The position numbers and the translations under genes were made by a program. This document shows positions 1 through 11,656 of a stretch of 64,000 nucleotides of DNA, piece after piece (the stretch's first letter is position 1; each line of letters begins with the position of its first letter). The DNA is taken from NCBI RefSeq assembly GCF_014356525.2, contig NC_052510.1, positions 21,649,483 to 21,713,482 of the forward strand. Reading direction: 5' to 3'. The notes beneath the pieces are model-generated. The model ran no database searches. It was given only the letters and a program-made list of their open reading frames with translations, and was not told the origin of the DNA. This stretch comes from Nilaparvata lugens. Taxonomy: Eukaryota; Arthropoda; Insecta; Hemiptera; Delphacidae.

Positions 1-112
1 TGACAGTGGGACCTTCAATAACACGTAATGCTGCGTCTCTCTTATTATTCTTCTGAATCCCTTCAATCATTTCTCCACCTGCCACACCATATTCATATTG
101 ACGTTCGTACAG
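1..112 (-). CDS. Exon 8 (partial) of an unidentified minus-strand split gene
   Basis: Read on the minus strand, the first 112 bases are open and would encode LYERQYEYGVAGGEMIEGIQ followed by a basic, polar stretch. A candidate acceptor (...ggaaaccag) lies at 113-114, giving a phase-0 start that fits the phase-0 end of the exon at 20,101-20,266. The pyrimidine tract before this acceptor is weak. The exon continues beyond the window, so its donor cannot be seen. I recognise no family. The case for an exon rests on the open frame, protein-like composition and phase agreement with the other minus-strand exons. Confidence 0.5.
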   Translation of the reverse strand, partial: MYERQYEYGVAGGEMIEGIQKNNKRDAALRVIEGPTV

Positions 113-1929
113 CTGGTTTCCAATACATATTGTAATCATTCAGTCTTTATCTAATCTTCAAACTCTTCATCGTACAGGAAAGTTTCAATCAAAATGAATC
201 TTTGAAACGCACATAAAATTATTGTAGGAAGCTTATTTAATCGAAATCATTTACCTCATTTCTAATACAGCAGCAATGTTATAAGAAATTATTTCATTGC
301 GATAATTATCTGTTCTCTCAATCCTGAGTGGACTGACTGTTTAAGGGTGATTATTGTCATGAGGGACGAAAAACTAAATAATATCAGACCTCCTCTAGTT
401 CTTTACATCACGTTTTTCCAGCTGATACTGATTTCCTCCTCTGGTTTCCTTCTTCATTTTAATTTCCCATTCCATCACTATTATCTATCACAGCACTGTA
501 ATAGTGTGATATTGAGTGGGTATTATGGTAGTTGTTTTCTGTGTATCTTATTCTCATGCAGGTTATTGAACTTAATGAATACTGATTTATGTGATTTAAT
601 TTGAACTTTCAGTTTTAGTGTGGGAGTTGACTTTGTATTGTTTGAATTTCAAAATTAACCTGAGTTTGAAAATTAACCTGACTTGCTAACTTGTTGCTTT
701 GTTGCCGAAATTAAAGCAATTTTCGGGCATTTTTCAAATACAGTTCCAATATAATGTCGAAAAAGCTACTATATTTGAGAATTGTGTGAGCATTGACCTT
801 TTTGAAGCTTTGGTTTTTTCACTGGAAGCTAGGATCAACGATTGTGGAGGGGGATTAATTCCAAGTAAAAGGACTGGATTTCAGATTGAGACGTGAACGG
901 AAAAACATGTAGCGGTGTGCGAGCCTCAGGCCTCTGAATGGGTATCCTTCAGAGAGACAAATTGTTTTTAGTAATTCTCATCTAGTTCAAATTAATAAGA
1001 CGCCAAATTTGAGAGAATTAGGAGATCAATCTATTTTAGTGTGAGTGAATTTCAGTAAAGTTTTGTCACGTGTCTTTCAAAAGTCGAAGTGAAATTGATA
1101 AAATGGTGAGTGCCAAAGTTTTTTTGTATTTTTTTAGCTGAAAAATTAAGTTTCATGGAATGACCAAGGCCCAAGTTTGAATGCAGCAAGTTATCGAGTT
1201 CTCAAGTTAATAAATTGAAAGTGAAATATGCATTTGTTTCCTAAATCTATTGCTGAATTATGACATGTCTTTAGTTAATACGTTTGATTTAGAGTTCAAT
1301 AAACCTGGATTGAATTTGGAAAGTATTTCTCATTGAAGCTCCTGGCTCGTAGTTAACATAGATGCTAGAATAGTTGGTGTCAATCAAATATATATAATGT
1401 GAGAATCAGTGCATTAGAATAAACTAATCCACTATAAGCTCGAAGCTCCCAACCAATCAAGGATTCAAATAGATGTTTTCTAGTAGTATACTTCCAGCAA
1501 ATATGATATACAGGAGAGGAAAAACTCCCTCCGTTAACATATGGTGCGCAGCGGTGGTATGGAATGCAAACATGTCTATCGAACCACATGTATTTTCATA
1601 TTATTTCACATATAAGATTCCTATTTTGTAAGATTAACTTATCCATGAGCATGAGACAAAGATATTACCGGCTATAGAATGATGTCTGGTTAGTCGTAAA
1701 GAGTTTTATAGAACACCTTCACCGGTTACACTGTTATCGGCTACGACTAACCCCCTAACTCACTAGCTATATAAGCACACATGAATGCATATCATGCTTT
1801 CTGCTCTAAATGTATAACTAGTGAACCCCTCGCGCAGGAGAACTCGCTGATGAACAATTGCACTGGTTTTTAAATCCGCAACTTATTAATATACTAGATT
1901 ATCCCGGGTCGCAAGAACGTGCGACTTCA
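113..1929. other. Unassigned AT-rich sequence, probably intronic
   Basis: Only short open frames occur here, with no family resemblance, no terminal repeats and no splice-bounded coding segment that I could support. If the minus-strand gene model is right, this is part of the 20-kb intron between the exons at 20.1 kb and 1-112. Confidence 0.4.
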
Positions 1930-2190
1930 TTAAACTATTTTTTCCTCCTCTTTTTCTTCCTCTTCTTCTTCTTCATCATCTTCTCCTTTTACCTTCTTCC
2001 TCTTCTTTTTCTTCTTCTCTTTATTCTTCTTAATCTTTTTCTTCTTCTCTTTATTCTTCTACATTTTTCTCTTCTTCTTTTCCTTCTTTTCATCTTCTTT
2101 TTCTTGATCTTTTTCTTCACTTCTTCTCCGACTCCACCTTCTTTCCCTTTTTCTTCTTCCACTTCTTCTTTTCTATTATCCTCCCTTTCA
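1930..2190 (+). repeat. Interrupted (TTC)n / polypyrimidine tract
   Basis: About 260 bases are almost pure C/T built from ttc, cttctt and tttttc words. Open frames across it on both strands encode only Phe/Leu/Ser or Lys/Arg/Glu runs and are low-complexity artefacts. It is a decayed relative of the purer TTC arrays at 14.2, 16.3 and 52.0 kb. Confidence 0.85.
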
Positions 2191-2790
2191 GAAAGCCCTA
2201 CAGAAGGCTTTCTCTCAAACATCCTTTCTCCTTTCACATCTGTCATGTGCCATATCGAAACTAATACGTCCTATTTAATTTCCCACAACAAATATTATTC
2301 CAGAACATATCCAAAACAGATTTCAAATTAAAATTGAAGATTTTCTTACTCCAATTAGGAATAGATAACTCATAAAATATTATTACAACTAATTACAATA
2401 GTCACATCAAAACTAACACTGATGATTTCATTTCTTTCTTTTTTTGTGTTGAAGGGAACTTATAACTACTGCAGTTCAATTTTTTTATTAAAAATAGCTC
2501 ATTTAGTAACAAAAGGGAGGAAAAGATTGAAAATGAAAAATTATGAATTCTAAATTTTTCTAATACTATATTCTCTCCCTATAAAAAGATGTTTTAGTAA
2601 CCATTTTCATATAATTCATTGTGCTCATTACCTTAAATATATATATATGTTTTTATCGTTTCCCTTGAAACCTAAGCCACATTAAGATTTATATACTTGG
2701 ATTTGAAAATTTGAATCAACACTTTCATTTCATTTCAGACACTGAAAAATTCATATTTATTTATTCATATACGGTAATTTAGGTTCTAGG
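2191..2790. other. Unassigned AT-rich sequence
   Basis: There is no convincing coding frame or repeat boundary. A short (at)n run lies near 2,638-2,648. Nothing else could be supported. Confidence 0.4.
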
Positions 2791-2799
2791 ATGATGATG

Positions 2800-3402
2800 T
2801 AACACGATGGTTATTAATGGTGGCGTGAAGTGAACAGAGGAGTTCCTCAGTGTTTGGTATTGGGTCCTCTGCAGTTCAGCATTTACATAAATGATGTGAC
2901 AAGCACACTACTCATGACCAGACATCATACTGTATGCAGACGATTTACAAATATACCGATACTGCAAGAAAAATTACTTTGACATCACAGTTGATGAGGT
3001 CAATGCTGACTTGACTCGTTTGGTACAATGGACTGAAAATTAACGAGACAAAATCAAAATCAATAGTGATAGGTTACTCAAGACTTTAAAACACAATTGA
3101 CATATCTAACGGACCATACATATCATTGAATAATGTACAATTAGAATAAAGTTCTGACGTGGAAAATCTGGGACTCACAATGACAAGGACTCTTGAATAG
3201 ACCAGCCACGTGACTCACACTTGTAACAAGGTCATTGGGGGATCATGCCATTGAAGAGGATCTCTGACCTCATTCCCTTTTTAACAAAGGATATGCTGGT
3301 CAAGACTCTCATTTTCCCAATTTTCAACTAGTGTGACATTGTGACTCTTGACATGACAGTTCAACTTTTGCAGAGCATGCAGCGTGCACATAATTACTGT
3401 TA
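2800..3402 (+). pseudogene. Decayed LINE reverse transcriptase fragment
   Basis: Plus-strand translation shows the RT core in pieces: RGVPQCLVLGPLQFSIYIND near 2,835-2,895 (the PQG..LGP..F block, with G changed to C), then ILYADDLQIY near 2,928-2,957 in another frame (the YADD active-site box). A C-terminal thumb-like region follows up to a QRAHNYC segment near 3,380-3,400. Several frameshifts and stops interrupt it. The same family recurs at about 50,280-50,540, where NNVQL and TRTLDWTSEVT match this copy. It ends abruptly where the next LINE begins near 3,410. CR1- or Jockey-like affiliation is inferred from motif style only. Confidence 0.75.
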
Positions 3403-3409
3403 ACAGATA

Positions 3410-5298
3410 AGCTTCAGCCTTACAATAAACTTCTTAAGACCGCTCATCTTAATGTCCAGTCCCTCAGTTGTCACATCGTCAAACTCAGAGCAATCTTTCG
3501 CTTTCAGGACTCCAGTATAATAGGAATTTCGGAATCAATCTTGAAACCTAGCATTCCATCCAACCAAGTCGCCATGCCTGGATATAATCTTTTTTGTAAT
3601 GATAGGTTGAATAAAGCTTGTGGGAGCGTAGCAGTGTATGTCAAAGACGGTATAAAAACTAAAGTATTACTCACATCTGAGCCAGTTTACTCTGCTAGAC
3701 CAGAATTCATGTTCCTTGAATTATCCTTGTCCAGATCTAATAGATTACTTGTGGGAATTTTGCTATCGTCCACCGAAAATCGGTCATTTTACTGTTTTTG
3801 AAAATGTATTGCTTTCTCTTATGCCATCTTATAGCTGTGTCCTTGTCATGGGTGACATGAACACTGACCTCAATATGACTAATCGTAACTTTGACTATTA
3901 TCAGGTCACTAACATATTTCAGTGCCTCAACTTGACTATTCTACCACTCGATCCAACTCACCATACAAATGAATCTGACACATTTATTGATTTTCTCATA
4001 TTTAGTGATCCCATCGAGGTTGTTCAAACAGGACAAATATCAGTCCCAGCTATTTCTGGACATGACCTGATTCATTGTGTGCTTTCTCATAAGTCACGAA
4101 AACCAGCACAGAAGTTCATAACTTTCAGAGACTTTGAACATTTCAATGAACCTGCTTTTTTGACTGATGTAGCTCATACTCCATGGCATCAGATTGAAGC
4201 CTTAACTTCAATTGATGAAATGGTAGAGACTTTTGAAAATTGGACTTTGACTTATATGACAAACATGCGCCTTATGTAACTCATAGAATGAATAAAAAAC
4301 GACGTGTACCGTGGATGACTGACGACATACTGAAAATGATGGGTAGAAGAGATAAAGCGCACCGTCAAGGAGACATTCGACTTAGACAGTCTAATTGAGT
4401 ATAGGAGCCTTAGGCATAAAGTGAAACAACAGTTACATAACTCAAAGATCAAGTATCTGAATTCATTCATGACTGACAACAAACAAGACTCTTCATCACT
4501 ATGGCGTGGTATAAAAGAATTCGGTCTTGACAAACAGAAATCCCAAATCGAAATTGACTTACCTCTAGACAATATAGACAACCATTTCATTTCACATTCA
4601 AATCAGCGTGATGAGTCAGCGATAAGGAATCATTGCAATGACCTTAATGATCGAGTGACAAACCTAAACATACCATTGGAAGATCAATTCCTTTTTCATC
4701 CAATTTCATAATTTGAAGTTTTCAAAGCAATTCAGCTTATTCATAGCAATGCCACTGGGGCCGACAAAATTCCAATCAAAATTATCAAGAAAATGCTCTT
4801 TGCTGTTCTACCAACTATCACATTTATTTTCAATAATTCTCTTGATTGTATTTTCATGACGTGGCCTATACTTGTTTTATACTTGTCGTTGGCAATAAAT
4901 GGATTTGATTTGATTTTATTTGAGAACGGATCTTTTCCTGAAAGTTGGAAGGCTGCTCTAGTTCGTCCTTTGAATAAGGTTCCATCTCCCAATAGAGTTG
5001 AAGACCTTAGACCTATCAGTATTTTATCTGCACTATCAAAAGCACTAGAAAGCTTCTACATGCACAAGTTACTGATTTCCTTGGACAGAAAAAGATGCTT
5101 CATAACTTTCAGTCCGGTTTTCGTAAATCTCATTCAACAGAAACTGCTCTTCTACGTGTCACTGATGATATTAGGTTGACAATGGATCAAAGAAAATGTA
5201 CAATCTTGACTCTTTTTGACTTTTCTGAAGCATTTGATACTGTTGATCACAAGATTCTTCTAAAAAAATGAGCTATTCTTGGTCTCAGTCATCAATCT
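3410..5298 (+). pseudogene. LINE A, 5' half: endonuclease and start of reverse transcriptase
   Basis: This is the ORF2 of a CR1/Jockey-like LINE, broken by frameshifts. The APE-type endonuclease starts near 3,440 (TAHLNVQSL), with the catalytic-Glu region (GISES) near 3,525, a VMGDMNTDLN block near 3,845-3,880, an IDFLIF block near 3,985 and an SGHDLIHC block (the SDH-type motif) near 4,055. A connector follows, then RT block 1-2 (EDLRPISILSALSKALES, 5,000-5,050) and FDTVDHKILLKK near 5,225-5,270. At 5,298 the reading is cut by the 2.7-kb insertion and resumes at about 8,006. The role would be target-primed reverse transcription of its own RNA. Not functional now. Confidence 0.85.
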
Positions 5299-8001
5299 TG
5301 TGCCGTGCTATGAATTTAGAAAGTTAATTTGGAATTTAGAATTTAGAAGCACACACAATATAACTTAATAAAAGGGATGCTTGATAAACATACCTAGTGC
5401 TAGAGAACGGGAAACCAGAAATGACAAGAGAGACAACGAAATAGAGAGAAGGTATCAACTATATTGTCACCTCTTACAGTTAAATTCAACAATTAATAAA
5501 ACAAAGAAGTTACATCATGAAAACCGATAATAAAATTACTAAATTTAGAAAGTTATCTCTGATATAGATAATTCGGTAATAACCTACTTTGTATGCTCTA
5601 CATTGAAAACGTTTTAGATTGAATCATAAGAAGCTTAAAGGACTCTAATTTCAAAAGAAGAATTGAAAATTATCATAGATATGTCTCAGAAGTTAATCAT
5701 GAAAAACAATAAATATTTTAAGAAAAGATCCACATAAAATTCATAAAATTCTTACAACATCAAATTTAGAACACACTTGGAAACTTTAAAACACTATCAA
5801 AACATTATCAACTATTAATGATCCTCAATAATAACTATTCTGTATCTTTATATCATGAAAGCTGCAAAGACAAACATTCCTCAAGTTTCATTGGCTTCAT
5901 TCCATCATGAAATACTACCTTGGAAAAACTATTCAAAAAATATATGTCATCAAAACAAATTTAGAAAAGGTTAGGGTCCTTGAAACTTCATTTGATCCTT
6001 TACAACTTTCAGATGAGAATTATTTTAAAACATTAATTTATCAATAAGGGACCTTTAAACATTTCGTATACTAATTCAACTTTAGTAGCTCAGTAGATTA
6101 AAATATAAATTTAAAGAAAACTGAAATTCCCAGCTGGATCCTTACAGAGAAAATATGGCCTCACATTTCAATGTAAAGATACAACCGAAAATCTATTACT
6201 CAAACCAAGATTAATAAAATTAGTGATCTATCCAATCCAAATAATATCTCAAAATTACGATTTAACAAAAGTCTAATTCCGCACGTTTTACACCCTCCCC
6301 CTTTTTTGAAAGTCTATCATTATTAAAACCCAATCTGTCACATCCGGAGTTCCTGGGACGTTCGTTTAATTTGGAAAAAAGTTGTTACCTCATAGCTGTT
6401 TCTTCAAATTGAATCTAGGCTCGGTGATCGAGCTCTACACGTCCAGATGGACAGGAGACAGCATACCCCAAACTTCTAGGACTGCCATCGATTCAGAGGC
6501 GTCTCAGCGGCTTAAAGACACACGTTCATGATACGGGTTCATGGATACATACGAATTGATGGATTCGCACGTTGATCCCATACTTTGATGTTCCCGTACT
6601 TACACCGCTGTTAGAATAAAAAAATAAACTAGGATAATACAAATTAACTTAACTTCAGTTATATAATAAAATCAACCTACTTTAGGTTATATAAAACTCA
6701 AATCAATACTTATTACTTTAAAACATAAATAGTTATTACCTACTTCAATCTTTTGATTTAATAGAATAGAATTTATTTGTAATCAGGGTTATGCCCTATA
6801 CACAAAGCGATGAGTACATAGTATTCCATAATAGGCCTACATAATTCACAAGTTGATTGAATTACTTCATAGTAAGGTATTTCGAGTATTGTTGTTAGTT
6901 TAGTCAGTTCTCTTACATAAATTACATATATGGTGTAATTTAAAAGAATAAATTACATGATAGGTGTTTCCTAAATAATCAAGAAAGCTTTTCATTAGAA
7001 TCAAAAAGACAAATAAAATCTATAACAAAATACTGACAGAACTCATAATAATATACTATAAACATCAGTTAATTTGGATTTAAACAACAGTAATTGAAAT
7101 TTAGGTTAATAGCTTCCTCTTCAAAAATAATTTAAAATCAAAAATATCATTCTCAATTCCTTCTTCTAATAGGTACTCTACATTTCTACATATTACACTC
7201 GACTGTATCTATCACAACAAATTTAACACTCTGATGGAAGCTTTCATCGATAATCATTTCCTTAATAATATTATAAATCTATGACGTACCTTTAGTAGCG
7301 GTTATAGGACGAAAATCTCCATTGTGAGGTGACAATTTGATACTCTCTCTCTTCTTAATTAAGGCAACTACTGAGGCGGAAAAAACTAAAAATGCTACTG
7401 GAACAAAAGGTTCCAGAGCCAAATACTAAAAAGGCCTGAAGCTGGCATGGAAGCCATGATTAACACAAAATATTGATCAGACTACATTTTGTACTGCTAA
7501 TGACGGAGGCCAGACGCTGAGTGAATCCACTTCGCTTTTCTCGTCTTGAGGTGGACAGCTGTGTGATCGTCCATACTAGATAGACCTAACCAACGTTAAC
7601 TGTGATTGGCACTTACTATTTTCTAGAAAAATGTCCACCAATAGAAAGGAACGTTACAACTACAATTTAAGATACATTCTCCCACCAAGTGACAGCTATT
7701 TTTCCTTGACAGCTATAAATTCCTTGCCTTATAAGGTCCTGAACTCGACTGAGCTTCTATGCACACACTTACAGAGTCGACACTACACAACACAGAAAAG
7801 CAAGGGTCATGAACTAAGCTGTTGCTCCAGGAAAATTGTAGTTTTTCTGAGTACTACAACTTCTACACACACACTGACAGAGTCGACATAACACACCGCA
7901 GAAAAGCGAAACAGCAAAATCCATTTTCATAACAGGCTAACTTCTCAGGCTAATTCGCATAATTCTCATCACTCATAATTGTAACAATAAATATTGTTAC
8001 A
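5299..8001 (+). mobile_element. 2.7-kb TG...CA element inserted in LINE A (LTR-like remnant)
   Basis: It begins TGTGCCGTGC and ends ...TGTTACA. It is bracketed by atct at 5,295-5,298 and 8,002-8,005 (the match extends to caatct if the terminal CA is counted as target). Removing it restores LINE reading from HQS directly into a frame leading to FNSYLTDRKQCV, which supports a precise insertion. TG...CA ends with a 4-6 bp duplication fit an LTR-type element, but I see neither paired LTRs nor gag/pol, so it may be a long solo LTR or an internally rearranged copy. The first 1.3 kb (5,299-6,625) recurs inverted at 23,727-25,002. A partial duplication lies inside (7,759-7,805 against 7,868-7,912). 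Confidence 0.6.
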
Positions 8002-9779
8002 ATCTATAGTTTGATTCAATTCATATCTTACAGATAGGAAACAATGTGTCTCTCTTGGCAAGAACAGGTCGAATTGGTTGAATGTTTCACATGATGTTCC
8101 TGAAGGTTCAATTCTAGGCCCTCTTCTTTTTACTCTGTATGCAAATGATTTTCCGTCTTCTATAGAATTTTCTAGTTTCCATACATATGCAGATGACCTT
8201 CAAATTCATGCAAGTTGTCCGATAACGAAAGTTAATGAAACCGTGCAAAAATGAATCATGACATAAGTTCGATAGTGGAATGGACAAGGCAAAACGGCCT
8301 CAGACTCAACCCAACCAAAACACAGCCCATAATAAAATTATTGATTACTCACGTTTAGTAAACAATATCGACTTCAAGTCGATACATAAAATAACTGTTG
8401 ATGGTAATGTGATCCCCCACTGCAGCTCAGTGAAAAACCTAGGCATTATTATGGATAAAAAACCTCGACTGGTCAGAACAAGTCAATAAAACCTATAGAA
8501 AGGTTTTCTTAGCAATGCATTCACTGAAAAAATTACAAGATGTGCTTCCTAGAAGTATACGATTATTACTGGTCCAATCTCTGATTTTTCCACATTTCAC
8601 GTACTGCAACTCTGTCCTCAATGACATGCAAGTTACACTCAATGATAAAATGCAGCGCTGTCAAAATTATTGTCTACGATTTGTTTATTCTTTCGAACGC
8701 CATTAACATATCACCCTGATATGTAACATAACATGTCACGCATTTCATTGGAAAATGTCCCATACTCGTCGAGTTCAGATGGCAACACTTTGGCAGGGCA
8801 GCATTGTCACGGGAAGATCTGAAGAACTACCTAAACGGAGATGACTGGCTAAAGATAGGTGCATACTGTGTTGGTGCATGGAAATACAGATACTACTTGA
8901 TTTCAGAGTTCAATGGATAGTGCGTTGTGAACTGTTGAATGAACACTAAGTGAAAAGTATTTGAAAAACAAAAATGTGTAATTCTGTATGGAGTCTACTC
9001 ATTGCAAACCTCACCCTGACGGTCGTTGACCAAGGGTTTAATGCTTGTTATAACTAAAATTATGTTCTTGTATAATATTATATAGGAAACAATGTTAAAA
9101 TGAAAGCAATTATTCATTCATTCATTCATTCAACATATCACCCCAGCACACATTGCTAGCTCTACCCTGAAGCTCCCCGATCAGAGACGTTTCAAAATAA
9201 TCAATCTTGTTGGAGATACTTAAAAATATGGCAATCCCAACTATTTTTAAAATTATTTCAAATTTATTTCCGATGGTAGGAGGATAGACGCTTCCCATAC
9301 TAGAACTGGTGCAAATACTCTCAGGATACCTAATCATCGAACTGCTACTATCTATTCCAAATCTTTCCCTGTCAGTGCTTGTCGTTAATGGAATCAACAT
9401 CCCAACTCTATTAGATGCATTGAAAGCCGAGCGGGCTTTATCCTGTCTTTGAAAAAGTATCTTATAGAGAAAATGACTGAGTCTGTCCAACTCTAGAGCA
9501 CCGCATGACAAATATTTTAATCTCTCTTCCTTTCCATTCTCCATCCCATTCATTCATCCATTTTCCACATCCCATCTCCATTCTACATAATACATACGGT
9601 ATTCATCTTCCTATCTCAAGATTTTCTGTTCTTTAGTATTGTATATTGTTAATATTACCCAATCAATTTCTGAAATTTTTATTAAATCCCATATTATAAC
9701 ATTTGTTTCATTTATCTAATTTCTATTGTTAATGCAATACTGTATTCACTATCATTCTATATTTCATTCATTCATTCAT
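8002..9779 (+). pseudogene. LINE A, 3' half: RT active site, C-terminal region, 3' UTR
   Basis: Translation resumes with YLTDRKQCVSL, DVPEGSILGPLLFTLYAND (8,090-8,150) and TYADDLQIH (8,183-8,210, the polymerase Asp pair). Next comes the thumb region (VKNLGIIMD, 8,430) and MHSLKKLQDVLPRSIRLLLV (8,515-8,575). It is interrupted again by the 415-bp insert at 8,717-9,131, then continues as TPAHIASSTLKLPDQRRF. Stops and frameshifts show it is dead. The 3' end is inferred at the (attc)n tail at about 9,763-9,779. It is colinear with the 3,410-5,298 half. Confidence 0.8.
8717..9131 (+). mobile_element. 415-bp SINE or truncated LINE insert with 12-bp target duplication
   Basis: The insert is flanked by aacatatcaccc at 8,705-8,716 and 9,132-9,143 and ends in an (attc)n run directly before the second copy. 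A microsatellite tail plus a long target duplication is the signature of target-primed retrotransposition. Removing it restores the LINE A frame. The body has no obvious pol III A/B boxes. One frame contains a short peptide-like stretch (REDLKNYLNGDDWLKIGAYC near 8,812-8,870), so a 5'-truncated LINE tail is as likely as a SINE. Confidence 0.75.
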
Positions 9780-10100
9780 CCCATAATATTCTAAGATTCA
9801 AGTCAACTAGTTTTCAACTTATCAAGTAGAATTTCTTATTTGAACATTACTTCGAGTTATAATTCCCAACAGCTTTAATTCATCACAACCCGGTCGTGTG
9901 TTAATGGGAAGGATATTTTATATCCTTCTAAAAGTTGTAACGTTCAAAAATCCGAAAGGATAAATAAAAATTCCTATTTGAAGAAATTTATAGGTCTAAG
10001 TGAAATAATAGGCTAATATCGCGAAAGATGATAATGTTAAAGATTAGATAGTAACGAATCAATCCATATATCAAAAGATCCATCAATCAAAGAATACTAA
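9780..10100. other. Unassigned AT-rich sequence
   Basis: No gene or recognisable repeat was seen. A short inverted motif lies at about 9,911-9,935 (aaggatattttatatcctt), a small perfect palindrome-like hairpin. Confidence 0.35.
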
Positions 10101-10390
10101 GTTCTAGCATAGAGAAACTATAGCATAAGAAGATATCCCATGGAGTAGGGCGTTTATGTCGCAACTTTTACTGTTATCCCAAGCCGATAGTTCACGTAGT
10201 TCTTTCCCATGCAGCTGTGTGACGCTGGTAGTCTCTCTAATTGTGCCGTTCATACACTCTCACCCCAACAAAACAGTAAAAATTGACAATAATCGACAGT
10301 AATCGGCTTGAGATAACAGTAAAAGTTGCGACATAAATTCCCTATACCATGGGCTATCTACTTACGCTATTGTTTCTCTATGGTTCTAGG
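10101..10390. mobile_element. Foldback/MITE-like element with about 90-bp inverted arms
   Basis: The left arm 10,101-10,189 and the right arm 10,301-10,390 are inverted copies at roughly 85-90% identity, including an almost exact block of about 40 bases around gtcgcaacttttactgttat. The 111-bp centre is unrelated sequence. There is no ORF. The arms start at tctag(c/a)catagagaaac. A clear target duplication could not be fixed. The structure is typical of non-autonomous foldback/MITE DNA elements mobilised in trans by a transposase; no superfamily was assigned. Confidence 0.8.
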
Positions 10391-11329
10391 CTGTTAATAC
10401 AATATTCATATGATCATTAATTTCTGCAATATAATTTGTGATAATATAATGTAGCTCTGATTCACTAGATGAATTGATCTATCTATTCCGTCAGGTGCTG
10501 AATCCCGCACCCTGAGATAAAAAATATTTAATACAAAGAAATCTATTGGAAACCATAGGAATTAATATATAATTGAATTATTGATTTATCAATTTATCAT
10601 GCTCTGTTTTACGAAGTTTATATTTGAAATAGAATTATCCAAGTCGAAAAGCATCAGCAAGTTGATATCAAAGCTACATGCAAATAAATGCATATGATCA
10701 TAAAATGAAAGCAAATGGTAGCGTTTCGTGCTATAGAACTTAAAGAATAATATTAACCTGTGATATTTTATTGATTTCGTTTCTTGTTATATTATATATT
10801 TCTGTCGCTCTATATATTTTTGTTTTGACTTATTTTTTTAAATATTTGTTAATATAAGTATGTATCAAATTTTTTATGGTGGACGATTCATTTTATTCCC
10901 CATTACTATAGGATATAAGTTTTATATTTATATATATATATATTTTTTATAAATTATCAGTATTATTGTGAAAGCTCATGTCTGGGCCTATAAAGATTTT
11001 TATGAGACTATATCCTAGTAAAACCACGATCAGATTTTATAATTATTGAAATATTTCTCATGCTCTACCGATTGATGCCAAGCAGGGGGCTAATCGTTAT
11101 TTAACTATAAAAAATAATGTGACAAATTATCGACAATTATTTGTTGAAACACAGCTGATTTATAAGTTACATCACATTATTATATCATCGTTATTATAAT
11201 TACATTTCTATATTCATTTTCATTGATTAATTATTTATACTCTGTGAAATTCGTTGAATAACTAGCATTATCGTCATTTAATGTAAATTAGTGTAAAAGC
11301 CAGTAAATATTGTAACATACTTTTTTTTA
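10391..11329. other. Unassigned AT-rich sequence
   Basis: No coding or repeat feature was supported apart from an (at)n run at about 10,930-10,945. Confidence 0.35.
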
Positions 11330-11656
11330 TATTTCTCTATTTCTTTCTCTTTCTCTTTCTCCTTCCCTTCCTCTTTCTCCATTTATACCTTTTATTCTTT
11401 TTCTTTCCTTCTTCGTTTTCCTCTCATCATCACTCTTTTTAATTTTTATTTTCTTTCGCAATTCATCTTTCTTTCTTTTTATCTATCTCTCTCTTTCCCT
11501 TCCTCTATTTCATAAACTCCCTCTATATCTTTCTCAATTTCTTTCTCTATTTCATTCTCTTCCTCCATTTCTTTCTTTATTTCATTCTCTTTCTCTTATC
11601 TTTTCTCGTACCTCTTCCTCACTCTTTCTTGTTTTCTCTCTCTTTCTCTCTTCTTT
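11330..11656 (+). repeat. Polypyrimidine tract (tttctctttctc type)
   Basis: About 325 bases are nearly all C/T and composed of variant cttt/tctc words, without the strict trinucleotide register of the TTC arrays elsewhere. It is low-complexity DNA with a strong strand asymmetry. No gene. Confidence 0.85.

Noticed and set aside
1858..2331. 157-codon plus-strand frame and an 85-codon minus-strand Lys/Arg/Glu frame
   Set aside because: Both are low-complexity readings of the polypyrimidine tract.
9122..9553. 143-codon minus-strand frame
   Set aside because: Antisense shadow of the LINE A C-terminal region, which reads with RT-element similarity on the plus strand.
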